From: Acidimicrobiia bacterium
GTDB lineage: Bacteria > Actinomycetota > Acidimicrobiia > Acidimicrobiales > Bin134
DNA length: 64,000 nucleotides
Reading direction: 5' to 3'
Assembly: GCA_022826705.1 (NCBI GenBank)
Contig: JAJDUJ010000023.1
Coordinates: 1 to 64,000, forward strand
The position numbers and the translations under genes were made by a program. The notes under the pieces are model-generated. The model made no database searches. It worked only from the letters and a program-made list of their open reading frames with translations, and was not told the DNA's origin. This document shows, in pieces, positions 1-7,094 of the stretch (its first letter is position 1; every line of letters begins with the position of its first letter).

Positions 1-113
1 CCCGAAACCCGCGCCCCGAAACCCCGCCCGCACCCACCAACACGCAAAAACCCCCGCAACACACCCAAACCCAACCCCAGCACAACCCACCCGACCACCC
101 ACACCACCCGGCG
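1..113. repeat. T-free C/A-rich low-complexity tract with G-quadruplex motif
   Basis: The plus strand contains no T for 113 bases and only about 13 G, so the minus strand is almost purely G and T. At 86-109 the minus strand has four GGG runs separated by loops of 6, 5 and 1 nt, which fits a G-quadruplex consensus. CCCGAAACCC-like units recur at 1-30. No coding potential is evident. The tract directly follows the 3' end of a truncated phosphatase gene, so it may mark a recombination scar or the edge of a larger low-complexity element outside the window. Confidence 0.6.
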
Positions 114-131
114 TAATTCAAACCGGTGGAT

Positions 132-446
132 TCAGGCTAAGTCGGGATCGGGGCGCTCATAGGTGTGCATGGTTCGATCGGTGGTTCCCACGTGGTGCTC
201 GACGACACCAAGTGTCGGGTCGAGCACCCCAACCCGCTCCCGCTCGTCGTTTGCCCGCAAATCCACGGCGGTGCGGACACCCAACCGCCCCGTTATCACC
301 CCGGCATCCGCTGGGCTCAGCCGGTGCAGCGAGTCAGCCCGGAACAGCACTCCCCACTTGGTGGTTCCGCCCAATGAGCTGGCGTAGCCGCCCAGGTCTC
401 GGAAGTTCACGCACCCTTCCAGAGGGATGCGCCGCTGATGGTTCAT
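132..446 (-). pseudogene. Truncated tyrosine/serine phosphatase (N-terminal fragment)
   Basis: The 104-residue product starts with the N-terminal signature of the Y_phosphatase3 protein tyrosine/serine phosphatase family: NFRDLGGY near residues 14-21, then FRADSLHRLSPADAG and VDLRAND. Intact members are about 240-270 residues and carry a catalytic HCxxGKDRTG loop in the C-terminal half. Here a stop codon ends the frame before that loop, and only low-complexity DNA follows. The ATG at 446 is preceded by GGAG at short distance. The family assignment is fairly secure; catalytic activity is not expected. Confidence 0.65.
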
Positions 447-493
447 TGCTCCAATTTCCTGTCTTCCCTCCGGCCCGCAATCTAGGACACCAC

Positions 494-499
494 TAGCGT
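494..499 (+). promoter_or_regulatory. Putative leaderless -10 box (TAGCGT)
   Basis: TAGCGT ends 6 nt before the GTG at 506. No Shine-Dalgarno sequence separates the two, so transcription probably begins at or next to the start codon. Confidence 0.4.
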
Positions 500-505
500 G
501 AGGGC

Positions 506-841
506 GTGGTCGGGAAGATTCATGTCTTGGACGAGTTGACCGTGGAGCCCGGACGGCTGGATGAGGTGCGTAGGTTGATGACCGAGGGCTACATGGCGGG
601 GGCCAAAGCGCGGGGCATGACATTGGAGGAGACGTGGCTGACCCCGCCGATTGAGCTGTTCGACCAACCCAACACGCTGGTTTACTTGTGGTCGGTGCCC
701 GATGCGGCGGCATGGTGGGCTATGCGGGGCGCCGCCGGGCGAGACCCCGGTGTCAGCGAATTCTGGGCCGAAGTCGACGCCCTCTGCGTGGAGCGGCAAC
801 GACGGTTTCTGGTGGACGATCAGATTGGCGAGGAGGAATAG
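506..841 (+). CDS. Small dimeric alpha/beta-barrel (NIPSNAP/EthD-like) protein
   Basis: This 111-residue protein has the alternating pattern of a ferredoxin-like dimeric alpha/beta barrel. A first strand (KIHVLDELTV) runs into a helix (GRLDEVRRLMTEGY), and a second strand-helix unit follows (NTLVYLWSVPDAAAWWAMR). I do not recognise a specific family; NIPSNAP and EthD-like proteins are the nearest in look. It overlaps the next gene by one base (TAGTG), so the two are almost certainly co-translated. A role as a small ligand-binding or cofactor-free enzyme in the neighbouring catabolic block is inference. Confidence 0.6.
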   Translation: MVGKIHVLDELTVEPGRLDEVRRLMTEGYMAGAKARGMTLEETWLTPPIELFDQPNTLVYLWSVPDAAAWWAMRGAAGRDPGVSEFWAEVDALCVERQRRFLVDDQIGEEE

Positions 842-1422
842 TGAGCCGAACGCTGGCACTAGTGACCCTGGCCGATGGGGCTGATCCCCGTCGAGTGGCC
901 GAGTTGGAATCAGCAGCGGTGCTGGGCAAACACATGCCGGGAACAGTGGGCGGCGGGCACTACACGTGGGACGGCATCGACGACCCGATCCCGCCCGGAT
1001 TTGAGGACGTGGCCGATGTCGATTTGGTCGAGTTGTCGCTCATTGACGGTTCGTTGGCCGATCCCGGTTTTGCTGGGGAGATCAAGCGCACCCTCCTGCT
1101 TCGGGTTGAGCCCGACGCCCCGGCCGATTCGGTGGCTGCATTCGAGCGGGATCTCATGGCCATGCCCGACCACATCCCGGCCATCGTGAACTGGACCCTC
1201 AGCCGAGTTGTCGGTCCATCGGGCACCCGGTGGACCCATAGCTGGGAGCAGGAGTACTACACCCTCGACGGGCTCAAGGTGGACTACATGATGAGTCCCC
1301 ACCACTGGGGCCTTATCGACGGCTGGTTCGATCCCGAGATGCCCCGGCAGATCGTGGACCTCGAGCTGGCCCACGTCTATCACGCCACCGGCCGATCGGT
1401 TTTGGCTGCCGCTCTCGGTTAG
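841..1422 (+). CDS. Dabb-like stress-responsive alpha/beta-barrel protein
   Basis: The 193-residue product starts at the GTG that overlaps the preceding TAG. The second half (MPDHIPAIVNWTLSRV, then HSWEQEYYTLDGLKVDYMMSPHHW) resembles a Dabb domain, in which a helix ending in a conserved phrase about private contact is followed by a strand carrying His and Trp. The first half looks like a diverged second copy of the fold, giving a possible internal pseudo-dimer. It converges on the ipdF-like gene with a 4-base tail overlap. The substrate is unknown. Confidence 0.6.
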   Translation: MSRTLALVTLADGADPRRVAELESAAVLGKHMPGTVGGGHYTWDGIDDPIPPGFEDVADVDLVELSLIDGSLADPGFAGEIKRTLLLRVEPDAPADSVAAFERDLMAMPDHIPAIVNWTLSRVVGPSGTRWTHSWEQEYYTLDGLKVDYMMSPHHWGLIDGWFDPEMPRQIVDLELAHVYHATGRSVLAAALG

Positions 1423-2201
1423 GGGTGCTGGGAGCTGACCGAGACGATCTCCCCGGTCATATACGTCGAATAGTCGCTGGCCAGAAACACCATCACGTTG
1501 GCCACTTCCCACGGCTCGGCGGCCCGGTCGAATGCCTCCAGCGAAATCAAGCTGTCGAGGAACTCCTGGCTGGATGTCTTGGCCAAGAAAGGGTGCATGG
1601 CCAGGCTGGGCGCCACGCAATTCACCCTGACCCCGGTCTCGGCGGCTTCAATGGCCGCGCAGCGGGTAAGGGCCATCACCCCGGCTTTGGCCGCGGCGTA
1701 GTGGCTCTGGCCGGCTTGGGCCCGCCAACCCATTACCGAGGCGTTGTTGACGATGACTCCCGAGCCCCGGGGCATCATGTGGCGCAGCGCGGCTCGGGTG
1801 GTTCGCATGGTGCCGTTGAGGGTGACATCGATCACCACCTGCCACTGATCGTCGGTCATGTCCACCAGATTGGCGGTGCCCCCCAAACCGGCGTTGTTGA
1901 TCATCACGTCCACATGGCTCAACTCGGCCACTGCGGCATCGATCAAGGCTTGGACTTCCTCTTCAACTGTCACATTGCACAGCTGTGTGGCAGGCCTAAC
2001 GCCGAATTCTTCAGCCAAGCGGTCGGAGGCTTCATCCAAGCGGCGCTCGTGGATATCGCTGATGAGCACCTGGGCGCCCTCGGCGATGCACCTCCGAGCG
2101 GCGGCAAAGCCCAGGCCAGTGCCCGCCGCGGCGGTCACCACCACGGTCTTGCCCTCCAGCAGCCCCCGGCCCGGGGGCTCGGCGGGCACTTCCCGGCTCA
2201 C
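1419..2201 (-). CDS. ipdF: IpdF-like short-chain dehydrogenase (steroid C/D-ring catabolism)
   Basis: A 260-residue classical SDR. The cofactor loop is the unusual TAAAGTGLG (residues 23-31) rather than TGxxxGxG. NNAG is at 102-105, the catalytic Ser near 155, and Tyr168/Lys172 form YxxxK. The atypical loop, NNASVMGWRAQ, EAFDRAAEPWEVA and the SVSSQHP tail closely match what I recall of mycobacterial IpdF (Rv3559c), which oxidises the hydroxyl of a hydroxymethyl-indanone propionyl-CoA intermediate of cholesterol degradation. The start is a GTG whose GTGA overlaps the stop of the upstream SDR, so it is translationally coupled. Identity is from memory of the family; the substrate is inferred. 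Confidence 0.75.
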   Translation of the reverse strand: MSREVPAEPPGRGLLEGKTVVVTAAAGTGLGFAAARRCIAEGAQVLISDIHERRLDEASDRLAEEFGVRPATQLCNVTVEEEVQALIDAAVAELSHVDVMINNAGLGGTANLVDMTDDQWQVVIDVTLNGTMRTTRAALRHMMPRGSGVIVNNASVMGWRAQAGQSHYAAAKAGVMALTRCAAIEAAETGVRVNCVAPSLAMHPFLAKTSSQEFLDSLISLEAFDRAAEPWEVANVMVFLASDYSTYMTGEIVSVSSQHP

Positions 2202-3091
2202 GGCGATACCGGGACCGGCGGCAGATCTTTCATGGCCTCGGCCAAATCGGCGATGGTCCACTCCCGCTCTGTATCAAGGAAGTCTTGGCGCAACCACGGG
2301 GTGTACCAGCGGACGTCGCCGCCTTTGGCCATGAACACCCGGCCGGTCACCTCGCAGTCGGCAGTGGCCAGCCACCCCACCACTGGCGCAGGGTGGAAGG
2401 GGTGGTACACGTCGAACCCCTCGGCGGGCTTGGCCACCATCTCGGCCACACCTGGCGCGCCCTCGGTCATGCGGGTACGACCGACGGGGGTCACGCAGTT
2501 CACCCGCACCCCGTAGCGGCCCAGTTCTTGGGCGATGATCACCGTCATACCGGCAATGGCGCTCTTAGCTGCGCCGTAGTTGGACTGGCCCACCTGGCCG
2601 ATCAGCCCCGAAGTAGAGCTGATGTTGATCACCGAGGCGTTCACCGCCTCTCCGGCCTTGGTCTGATCGCGCCACCAGCCGGCGCACACCCGGGTCATGC
2701 AGAAGGTGGACTTGAGGTGGCCGCGGATCACCGAATCCCAGTCGTCCTCACTCATGCTGGCGAACATCTTGTCCCGCAGGATGCCGGCGTTGTTCACCAC
2801 CACGTCCACCCCGCCGAAGGCGTCCAGCGTCTGGGCCAGCACCGATTCGGCCCCAGCCATCTCAGCCACGTCGTCGCTGTTGGCTACTGCGGTGCCTCCG
2901 GCAGCAGTGATCTCGTCGACCACCGCCTGGGCCACCGCTGGATCGGCGCCGGTGCCATCGGCCTCACAGCCCAAGTCGTTGACCACAACTTTGGCGCCCT
3001 CGGCGGCGAAAAGCAGGGCGTAGTGGCAGCCGATGCCCCGCCCGGCGCCGGTGATGACGGCGATCCGCCCCTTGAGCGCGCCGCCGGACAT
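2198..3091 (-). CDS. SDR family 3-hydroxyacyl-CoA dehydrogenase-like protein
   Basis: A 297-residue SDR of the type fused in MFE-2 enzymes. TGAGRGIG is at residues 14-21, NDLG at the second strand, NNAGILRDK near 100-108, and NISSTSG precedes Tyr172/Lys176. After the core, an extra C-terminal segment of about 60 residues (VFMAKGGDVRWYTPWLRQDF and onward) replaces the hydratase domain of MFE-2. Steroid-catabolism SDRs such as Rv3548c have this layout. It overlaps both neighbours (TGATG upstream, GTGA downstream), so the three SDRs form one operon. NAD-dependent oxidation of a 3-hydroxyacyl-CoA is the likely reaction. Confidence 0.75.
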   Translation of the reverse strand: MSGGALKGRIAVITGAGRGIGCHYALLFAAEGAKVVVNDLGCEADGTGADPAVAQAVVDEITAAGGTAVANSDDVAEMAGAESVLAQTLDAFGGVDVVVNNAGILRDKMFASMSEDDWDSVIRGHLKSTFCMTRVCAGWWRDQTKAGEAVNASVINISSTSGLIGQVGQSNYGAAKSAIAGMTVIIAQELGRYGVRVNCVTPVGRTRMTEGAPGVAEMVAKPAEGFDVYHPFHPAPVVGWLATADCEVTGRVFMAKGGDVRWYTPWLRQDFLDTEREWTIADLAEAMKDLPPVPVSP

Positions 3092-3993
3092 CAGCTGCCC
3101 TGGGCGGCCTGGCGCTGAGCGGCCTGTGCGGCCAGCAAGGCCATGGTGGGGTGCTCCTCAAAGCCGATGGTGCGGGGCAGCGACTCCTCGATCCCCTCGG
3201 GGGTCCAACTGCTGTCGGGGGCATACATGGAGCGAAGCTCTCCGAATTGGGCCCACACCGAGATGCGAGGACCGACCACGGTGTACACCTGAGCGGTGAG
3301 GTCCCGAGCAGCATCGCTGAGCAGGTACACGGCCAACGGCGCCACGTCTTCGGGCTCACCGGCCTCGATCTCGAACGGGACGTTCTCCGACATGCGGGTC
3401 TTGGCGCTGGGAGCGATGCAGTTGGCGTTGATGCCGTAGCGCTTCAGAGCCAGCGCCGCGCTCTTGGTGAGCGAGATGATGCCGCCCTTGGCCGACGCGT
3501 AGTTGCACTGAGAGGTAGAGCCGGTGAACGCCCCGGAGGTGATTCCCACCAGCGACCCGCCGGTCTCCTGCTTACGCATGATGGCCGAGGCGTGCTTGTA
3601 CACCGTGAAGTGGCCCTTGAGGTGTACCCGGATCACGTCGTCGAACTCCTCTTCGGTCATGTTGAAGATCATCCGCTCCCGCAAGATTCCGGCCACGCAC
3701 ACTGCGCCGTCGATGGACCCCCAAGTGTCCACCGCGGCCTGGACCGCGGCCGCGCCGCCCTCCATGGTGCTGATGTCAGAGGCCAGAGCCAGGGCAGTAC
3801 CGCCAGCTGCCTCAATCTCGGCCACCACTGCGTCGGCCACCTCCGACGACGGATCGGAGCCGTCTAGCGACACGCCGTAGTCGGCCACGACGACGTTGGC
3901 GCCGGCGGCGGCACAGCCCATGGCGATAGCCCGGCCAATGCCATTGCCCGCTCCGGTGACGACGACGTTCTTGCCTTCTAGATATCCAGTCAC
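3091..3993 (-). CDS. SDR family oxidoreductase with altered NNAG motif
   Basis: A 300-residue SDR with TGAGNGIG at residues 13-20, Asp38 for cofactor specificity, Ser153 and Tyr165/Lys169. The usual NNAG is replaced by VCVAG (about 98-102), which removes the first Asn that normally stabilises the central sheet. Like its downstream neighbour it has a C-terminal extension (AQVYTVVGPRISVWAQFGEL). It begins the three-SDR operon from a GTG, with TAGGGT 8 nt upstream. Probably a hydroxyacyl-CoA dehydrogenase of the same catabolic pathway; the substrate is not known. Confidence 0.7.
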   Translation of the reverse strand: MTGYLEGKNVVVTGAGNGIGRAIAMGCAAAGANVVVADYGVSLDGSDPSSEVADAVVAEIEAAGGTALALASDISTMEGGAAAVQAAVDTWGSIDGAVCVAGILRERMIFNMTEEEFDDVIRVHLKGHFTVYKHASAIMRKQETGGSLVGITSGAFTGSTSQCNYASAKGGIISLTKSAALALKRYGINANCIAPSAKTRMSENVPFEIEAGEPEDVAPLAVYLLSDAARDLTAQVYTVVGPRISVWAQFGELRSMYAPDSSWTPEGIEESLPRTIGFEEHPTMALLAAQAAQRQAAQGS

Positions 3994-4001
3994 GGGGGGA
4001 A

Positions 4002-4007
4002 ACCCTA
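4002..4007 (-). promoter_or_regulatory. Putative -10 box (TAGGGT) of the three-SDR operon
   Basis: On the minus strand TAGGGT lies 8 nt before the GTG at 3993. It overlaps the last codons of the upstream lipoprotein gene, giving the SDR operon its own start point. Confidence 0.35.
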
Positions 4008-4628
4008 TCCTTCGCCTTCGGCCAATAGCAGGTTGAAGTGCCTGGTCAGAATTTCTGGGGGAATACGACCGCTTCCCCTAGACGCCAACGTTCCGTCACC
4101 GAACACCAATACCCAAAACGGAGTGCCCGTCTGCCCGAGGGCGGCGGCAATCTCGTTGTCGGCACTATCCACCAGAACGGGGAACGGCCAATCCTCATCG
4201 GCCAGCCATTGGCTTGGCGGGTAATTGTCCCTGCTGGAGTCCACCAGCGTTACCACGCTGATCAGGTCCACCCCGTCGGGAAGTTCGTTTCCTGCGGCAA
4301 GCCAGCCGGTGAACTCAGCCACCTCTCCCTGACAAGCCGGGCACCAGTGAGCCAGGAACACGATGACTGCTGGACGCTCACCCGGAGTCCAGGAGAACGG
4401 CGTACCGTCGATGGCTGAACCTGAGAGCCCAGGCACTGGACGACCGATTGCCGGATCGGAAGCTGGAGTAGGTCCTACCGGCCCTAGAGGCTGTCCGAGG
4501 ATCTGCACTGGGGCAACCTCGACGGCCTCTGGGGCAGCATCGTCGTCGTTGCCGCCGCAGGCAGCCGCCAACAAGAGAACACCGGCCACCAGTACCGCGA
4601 TGCGGCGGATGTTGCGTTTGGACTTCAT
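4005..4628 (-). CDS. TlpA/ResA-like thioredoxin-fold lipoprotein
   Basis: A 207-residue lipoprotein. Basic residues precede a hydrophobic signal segment ending in the lipobox LAAAC (Cys24), followed by an acidic linker. The redoxin domain then shows WCPAC with both thiols at residues 96 and 99, and the cis-proline loop as TGTPFW near 168-172. Anchored outside the membrane, such proteins reduce or isomerise disulfides or serve cytochrome maturation. The ATG at 4628 is preferred over the GTG at 4634 because TAGCCT lies exactly 6 nt upstream of it. It sits alone between two catabolic SDR units, so its partner is unclear. Confidence 0.8.
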   Translation of the reverse strand: MKSKRNIRRIAVLVAGVLLLAAACGGNDDDAAPEAVEVAPVQILGQPLGPVGPTPASDPAIGRPVPGLSGSAIDGTPFSWTPGERPAVIVFLAHWCPACQGEVAEFTGWLAAGNELPDGVDLISVVTLVDSSRDNYPPSQWLADEDWPFPVLVDSADNEIAAALGQTGTPFWVLVFGDGTLASRGSGRIPPEILTRHFNLLLAEGEG

Positions 4629-4634
4629 GAACAC

Positions 4635-4640
4635 AGGCTA
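4635..4640 (-). promoter_or_regulatory. Putative leaderless -10 box (TAGCCT)
   Basis: Minus-strand TAGCCT, 6 nt before the ATG at 4628. It would overlap the alternative GTG start at 4634, which argues for the ATG. Confidence 0.45.
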
Positions 4641-4648
4641 CGGGCTGG

Positions 4649-5449
4649 CTATAGCGGCATCACCACGCCGCCATTGGGCCGCATGGTCTGGCCGGTGACG
4701 AACCTTCCGGCCTCGGAACAGAGGTAGAGAATGGCGTAGGCGATGTCGTTGGGGTCTCCCACGTAGCCAAGGGGGTTCATCTGGGCGATGGTGTCGAAGT
4801 GGTTCCTCTGTCGCTCGGGATCCACTTTGCCGTCGTCGTCGAGGAAGTGGCGGTCGTAGATGGGGGTCTCGATGGAGCCGGGGGCCACTGCGTTCACCCG
4901 GATGGGAGCCATTTCCACCGCCGCGGTGCGGGTGATCATCTTCACCGCCGCCTTGGTGAGGGCGTACACCGAGATCATCGGGGCAGGCATGTCGGCCCCG
5001 GCCGATGACAAATTGACGATGGAGCCCGACTTCTGATCGGCCATGGCTCGACCCGCCGCTGCGGTGCCCCAGTACACGCCTTTGATATTCACGTTCATCA
5101 CCCGGTCGAGCTGCTCGGGGGTGGTGTTCACGATCAGACTGTCGGTGATAATCCCCGCGTTGTTCACCATGATGTCCAGCCGGCCATGGCGGTTCACCGC
5201 ATCGGCCACCAGCGCATCCACCGCCGCCTTGTCGCTTACATCGGTAGGCACCGCCGACCAACTGGCTCCCAACTCGTCCAGCGCCCCGCCGGTCTCTCCC
5301 ATCCCGTCGGCATCAACATCCCCCAGCACCACCGAGGCTCCAGCCTTGGCCAGCGTCACCGCCGTGCCCCGGCCGATCCCCGAAGCCGCCCCCGTGACCA
5401 CCGCCACCCGGTCGGAAATATCAAACGCCGCAATGATGTCGTCGTGCAT
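4649..5449 (-). CDS. SDR family oxidoreductase
   Basis: A 266-residue classical SDR. TGAASGIG is at residues 19-26, Asp44 follows the second strand (LGDVDADG), NNAG lies in the central sheet, a Ser is found in NLSSAG, and YALTK supplies the catalytic Tyr and Lys. The tail GGVVMPL is typical of FabG-like enzymes. The Asp after strand two suggests NAD(H). It belongs to the minus-strand catabolic block, 20 nt upstream of the lipoprotein gene start and 53 nt downstream of the DUF35 gene. The likely role is oxidation or reduction of a hydroxy/keto intermediate; nothing in the sequence fixes the substrate. Confidence 0.75.
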   Translation of the reverse strand: MHDDIIAAFDISDRVAVVTGAASGIGRGTAVTLAKAGASVVLGDVDADGMGETGGALDELGASWSAVPTDVSDKAAVDALVADAVNRHGRLDIMVNNAGIITDSLIVNTTPEQLDRVMNVNIKGVYWGTAAAGRAMADQKSGSIVNLSSAGADMPAPMISVYALTKAAVKMITRTAAVEMAPIRVNAVAPGSIETPIYDRHFLDDDGKVDPERQRNHFDTIAQMNPLGYVGDPNDIAYAILYLCSEAGRFVTGQTMRPNGGVVMPL

Positions 5450-5502
5450 AGCCCCATCATGGCCCCTGCCGAATGGGGATCAGGAACCGTACTTGGGATG
5501 CG

Positions 5503-5919
5503 TCAGGCGGGTTCCCAGAAGATCATGGCGTGGGTTTCGTCGTAGGTGCGGGCGTAGGCGGTGACGGGCATGCCGATCTCTACGGCTTCGGGGTCGATGC
5601 CGGTGAGGCCGCCGAACATTCTCACTCCCTCGGGGAGGTCGATCATGGCCAGCACATAGGGCAGTTCGGCGAAGGCGGGGACGCCGTATTGGCGGACCAC
5701 GGTGTAGGTGTAGACGGTGCCAGTGCCCGCTGCCTCCATCCACTCGGGCTCGGCGCCGCAGGCAGTGCATATTGCCCGGGGATAGTGCTGGCGGTGGCCG
5801 CATTCCGGGCACTGCTGGATGAGCAAGCGGCCCTTAGCGGCGGCGGCGAAGAACTCTCCGTACTCGCCCTCGCCTGCGGGAACCGGTCCCTGCCATTCAA
5901 GATCGCTGACGACCCTCAT
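5503..5919 (-). CDS. DUF35 zinc-ribbon/OB-fold acyl-CoA-binding protein
   Basis: A 138-residue DUF35 (ChsH2-C-like) protein. An N-terminal rubredoxin-like zinc ribbon carries Cys37, Cys40, Cys51 and Cys54 (CPECG and CTACG). An OB fold follows, with GTVYTYTVV and a strand-rich acidic-loop region. In steroid and archaeal systems such proteins bind thiolase-fold partners and channel CoA substrates between thiolase, hydratase or aldolase sites. ATGA couples it to the thiolase-like gene just upstream, the usual pairing. The start is fixed by that overlap. Confidence 0.85.
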   Translation of the reverse strand: MRVVSDLEWQGPVPAGEGEYGEFFAAAAKGRLLIQQCPECGHRQHYPRAICTACGAEPEWMEAAGTGTVYTYTVVRQYGVPAFAELPYVLAMIDLPEGVRMFGGLTGIDPEAVEIGMPVTAYARTYDETHAMIFWEPA

Positions 5920-7094
5920 GACGGCCGGTCCTTGCCCAAGATGACGGTGGCGATGGCCGACAGCCAGCCGCCGGAGCCGCAGGCCAGAGCCAATTCCGCG
6001 TCGGGTACCTGGGCCTCGCCGGCGTCGCCTCGGAGCTGGCGTACTGCTTCGATCAGTAAAAAGATGCCCCGCATTCCCGGATGGTTGGACGACAGGCCCC
6101 CTCCGTCGGTGTTGGTGGGCATCGAGCCGCCTCGGCGCAGGTGGCCCTCCTCCACATAGGCGCCGCCCTCTCCCCGACCGCAGAAGCCCAAGCCCTCCAG
6201 CATGAGCATCACAGTGATGGTGAAGCTGTCGTAGAGCTGGGCGGTGTCGATGTCGGCCGGTGTCACCCCCGCCTGGGCGAACGCCTCTGGCCCGCATACC
6301 GCGGCGCCCATCTCGGTGAAGTCGGGCATCTGGTGGATATTCCAGTGGGTCTGCGTGCCCGCCGCGCCCAACACGTAGATCGGGGGCTGGCGCAGGTCGC
6401 GGGCGATCTCCTCAGTGGTCATCACCAGCGCTCCACCCCCGTCGGTGATCACGCAGCAGTCCAGCTTGTGCAGCGGATCGGCGATCATGCGGCTGCTCAA
6501 CACGTCGTCCACCGTGATGGGGTCGCGGTAACGGGCATCAGGATTGAGGCCAGCGAACTCCCGAACCCCCACGGCGATCTCGGCCAATTGCTCCGAGGTG
6601 GTGCCGAACTCGTGCATGTGGCGGCGGGCGGCCAGGGCATAGGCCCCCACCAGGGGCAATCCGTAGGGGGTGGCCATCTGCATGGCTCCGGTCACCGGCT
6701 GGGCGTCGCGTTGAAAGCCCCCGGTGCCCAGCACCCGGCCCATGCGGGTGAGCTGGTCGGAGCCATAGGTGATCAGCACGGTGTCGCACAGCCCCTCTCG
6801 GATGGCCGCGGCAGCGTGCTGCACGTGGAACTCGAATGACGAGCCCCCCACCATGGTCCCGTTGATGTAGCGGTGGTTCACCCCTAGGTACTCGGCCATG
6901 GACACGGCGTCGTCGCCCTCTGCCGGCCCGCCACCGCTGGTGCTTACGTAGCCGTCGATGGCCGATTTGGCGATGCCGCAGTCGGCGATGGCGCGACGAG
7001 CGGCCAGCGCATGGTGCTGTACAGAGTTCAGGTGCGGCACTACCGGATAGTCGCTCAGGCCAATGCCGCAGATGACGGGGTGACGGGAGGGCAT
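5916..7094 (-). CDS. Thiolase-fold (SCP-x/Ltp-type) protein, probable aldolase partner of DUF35
   Basis: A 392-residue SCP-x/lipid-transfer-type thiolase. Where real thiolases carry the nucleophilic Cys, this protein has GTMVGGSSFEFH (residues 79-90), so Ser replaces Cys and thiolysis is unlikely. Tyr288 in LYDSFTIT lies where Ltp2-type steroid side-chain retro-aldolases have a catalytic Tyr. NHPGMRG lies near the C-terminal catalytic region. With the coupled DUF35 protein, an Ltp2/ChsH2-like aldolase that splits a 3-carbon or 2-carbon unit from a CoA ester is my inference. Ordinary acetyl-CoA acetyltransferase activity is the less likely alternative. Confidence 0.8.
   Translation of the reverse strand: MPSRHPVICGIGLSDYPVVPHLNSVQHHALAARRAIADCGIAKSAIDGYVSTSGGGPAEGDDAVSMAEYLGVNHRYINGTMVGGSSFEFHVQHAAAAIREGLCDTVLITYGSDQLTRMGRVLGTGGFQRDAQPVTGAMQMATPYGLPLVGAYALAARRHMHEFGTTSEQLAEIAVGVREFAGLNPDARYRDPITVDDVLSSRMIADPLHKLDCCVITDGGGALVMTTEEIARDLRQPPIYVLGAAGTQTHWNIHQMPDFTEMGAAVCGPEAFAQAGVTPADIDTAQLYDSFTITVMLMLEGLGFCGRGEGGAYVEEGHLRRGGSMPTNTDGGGLSSNHPGMRGIFLLIEAVRQLRGDAGEAQVPDAELALACGSGGWLSAIATVILGKDRPS

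Noticed and set aside
1-113. Low-complexity tract as a CRISPR or telomere-like repeat
   Set aside because: No regular unit length or spacers; only irregular C/A-rich runs.
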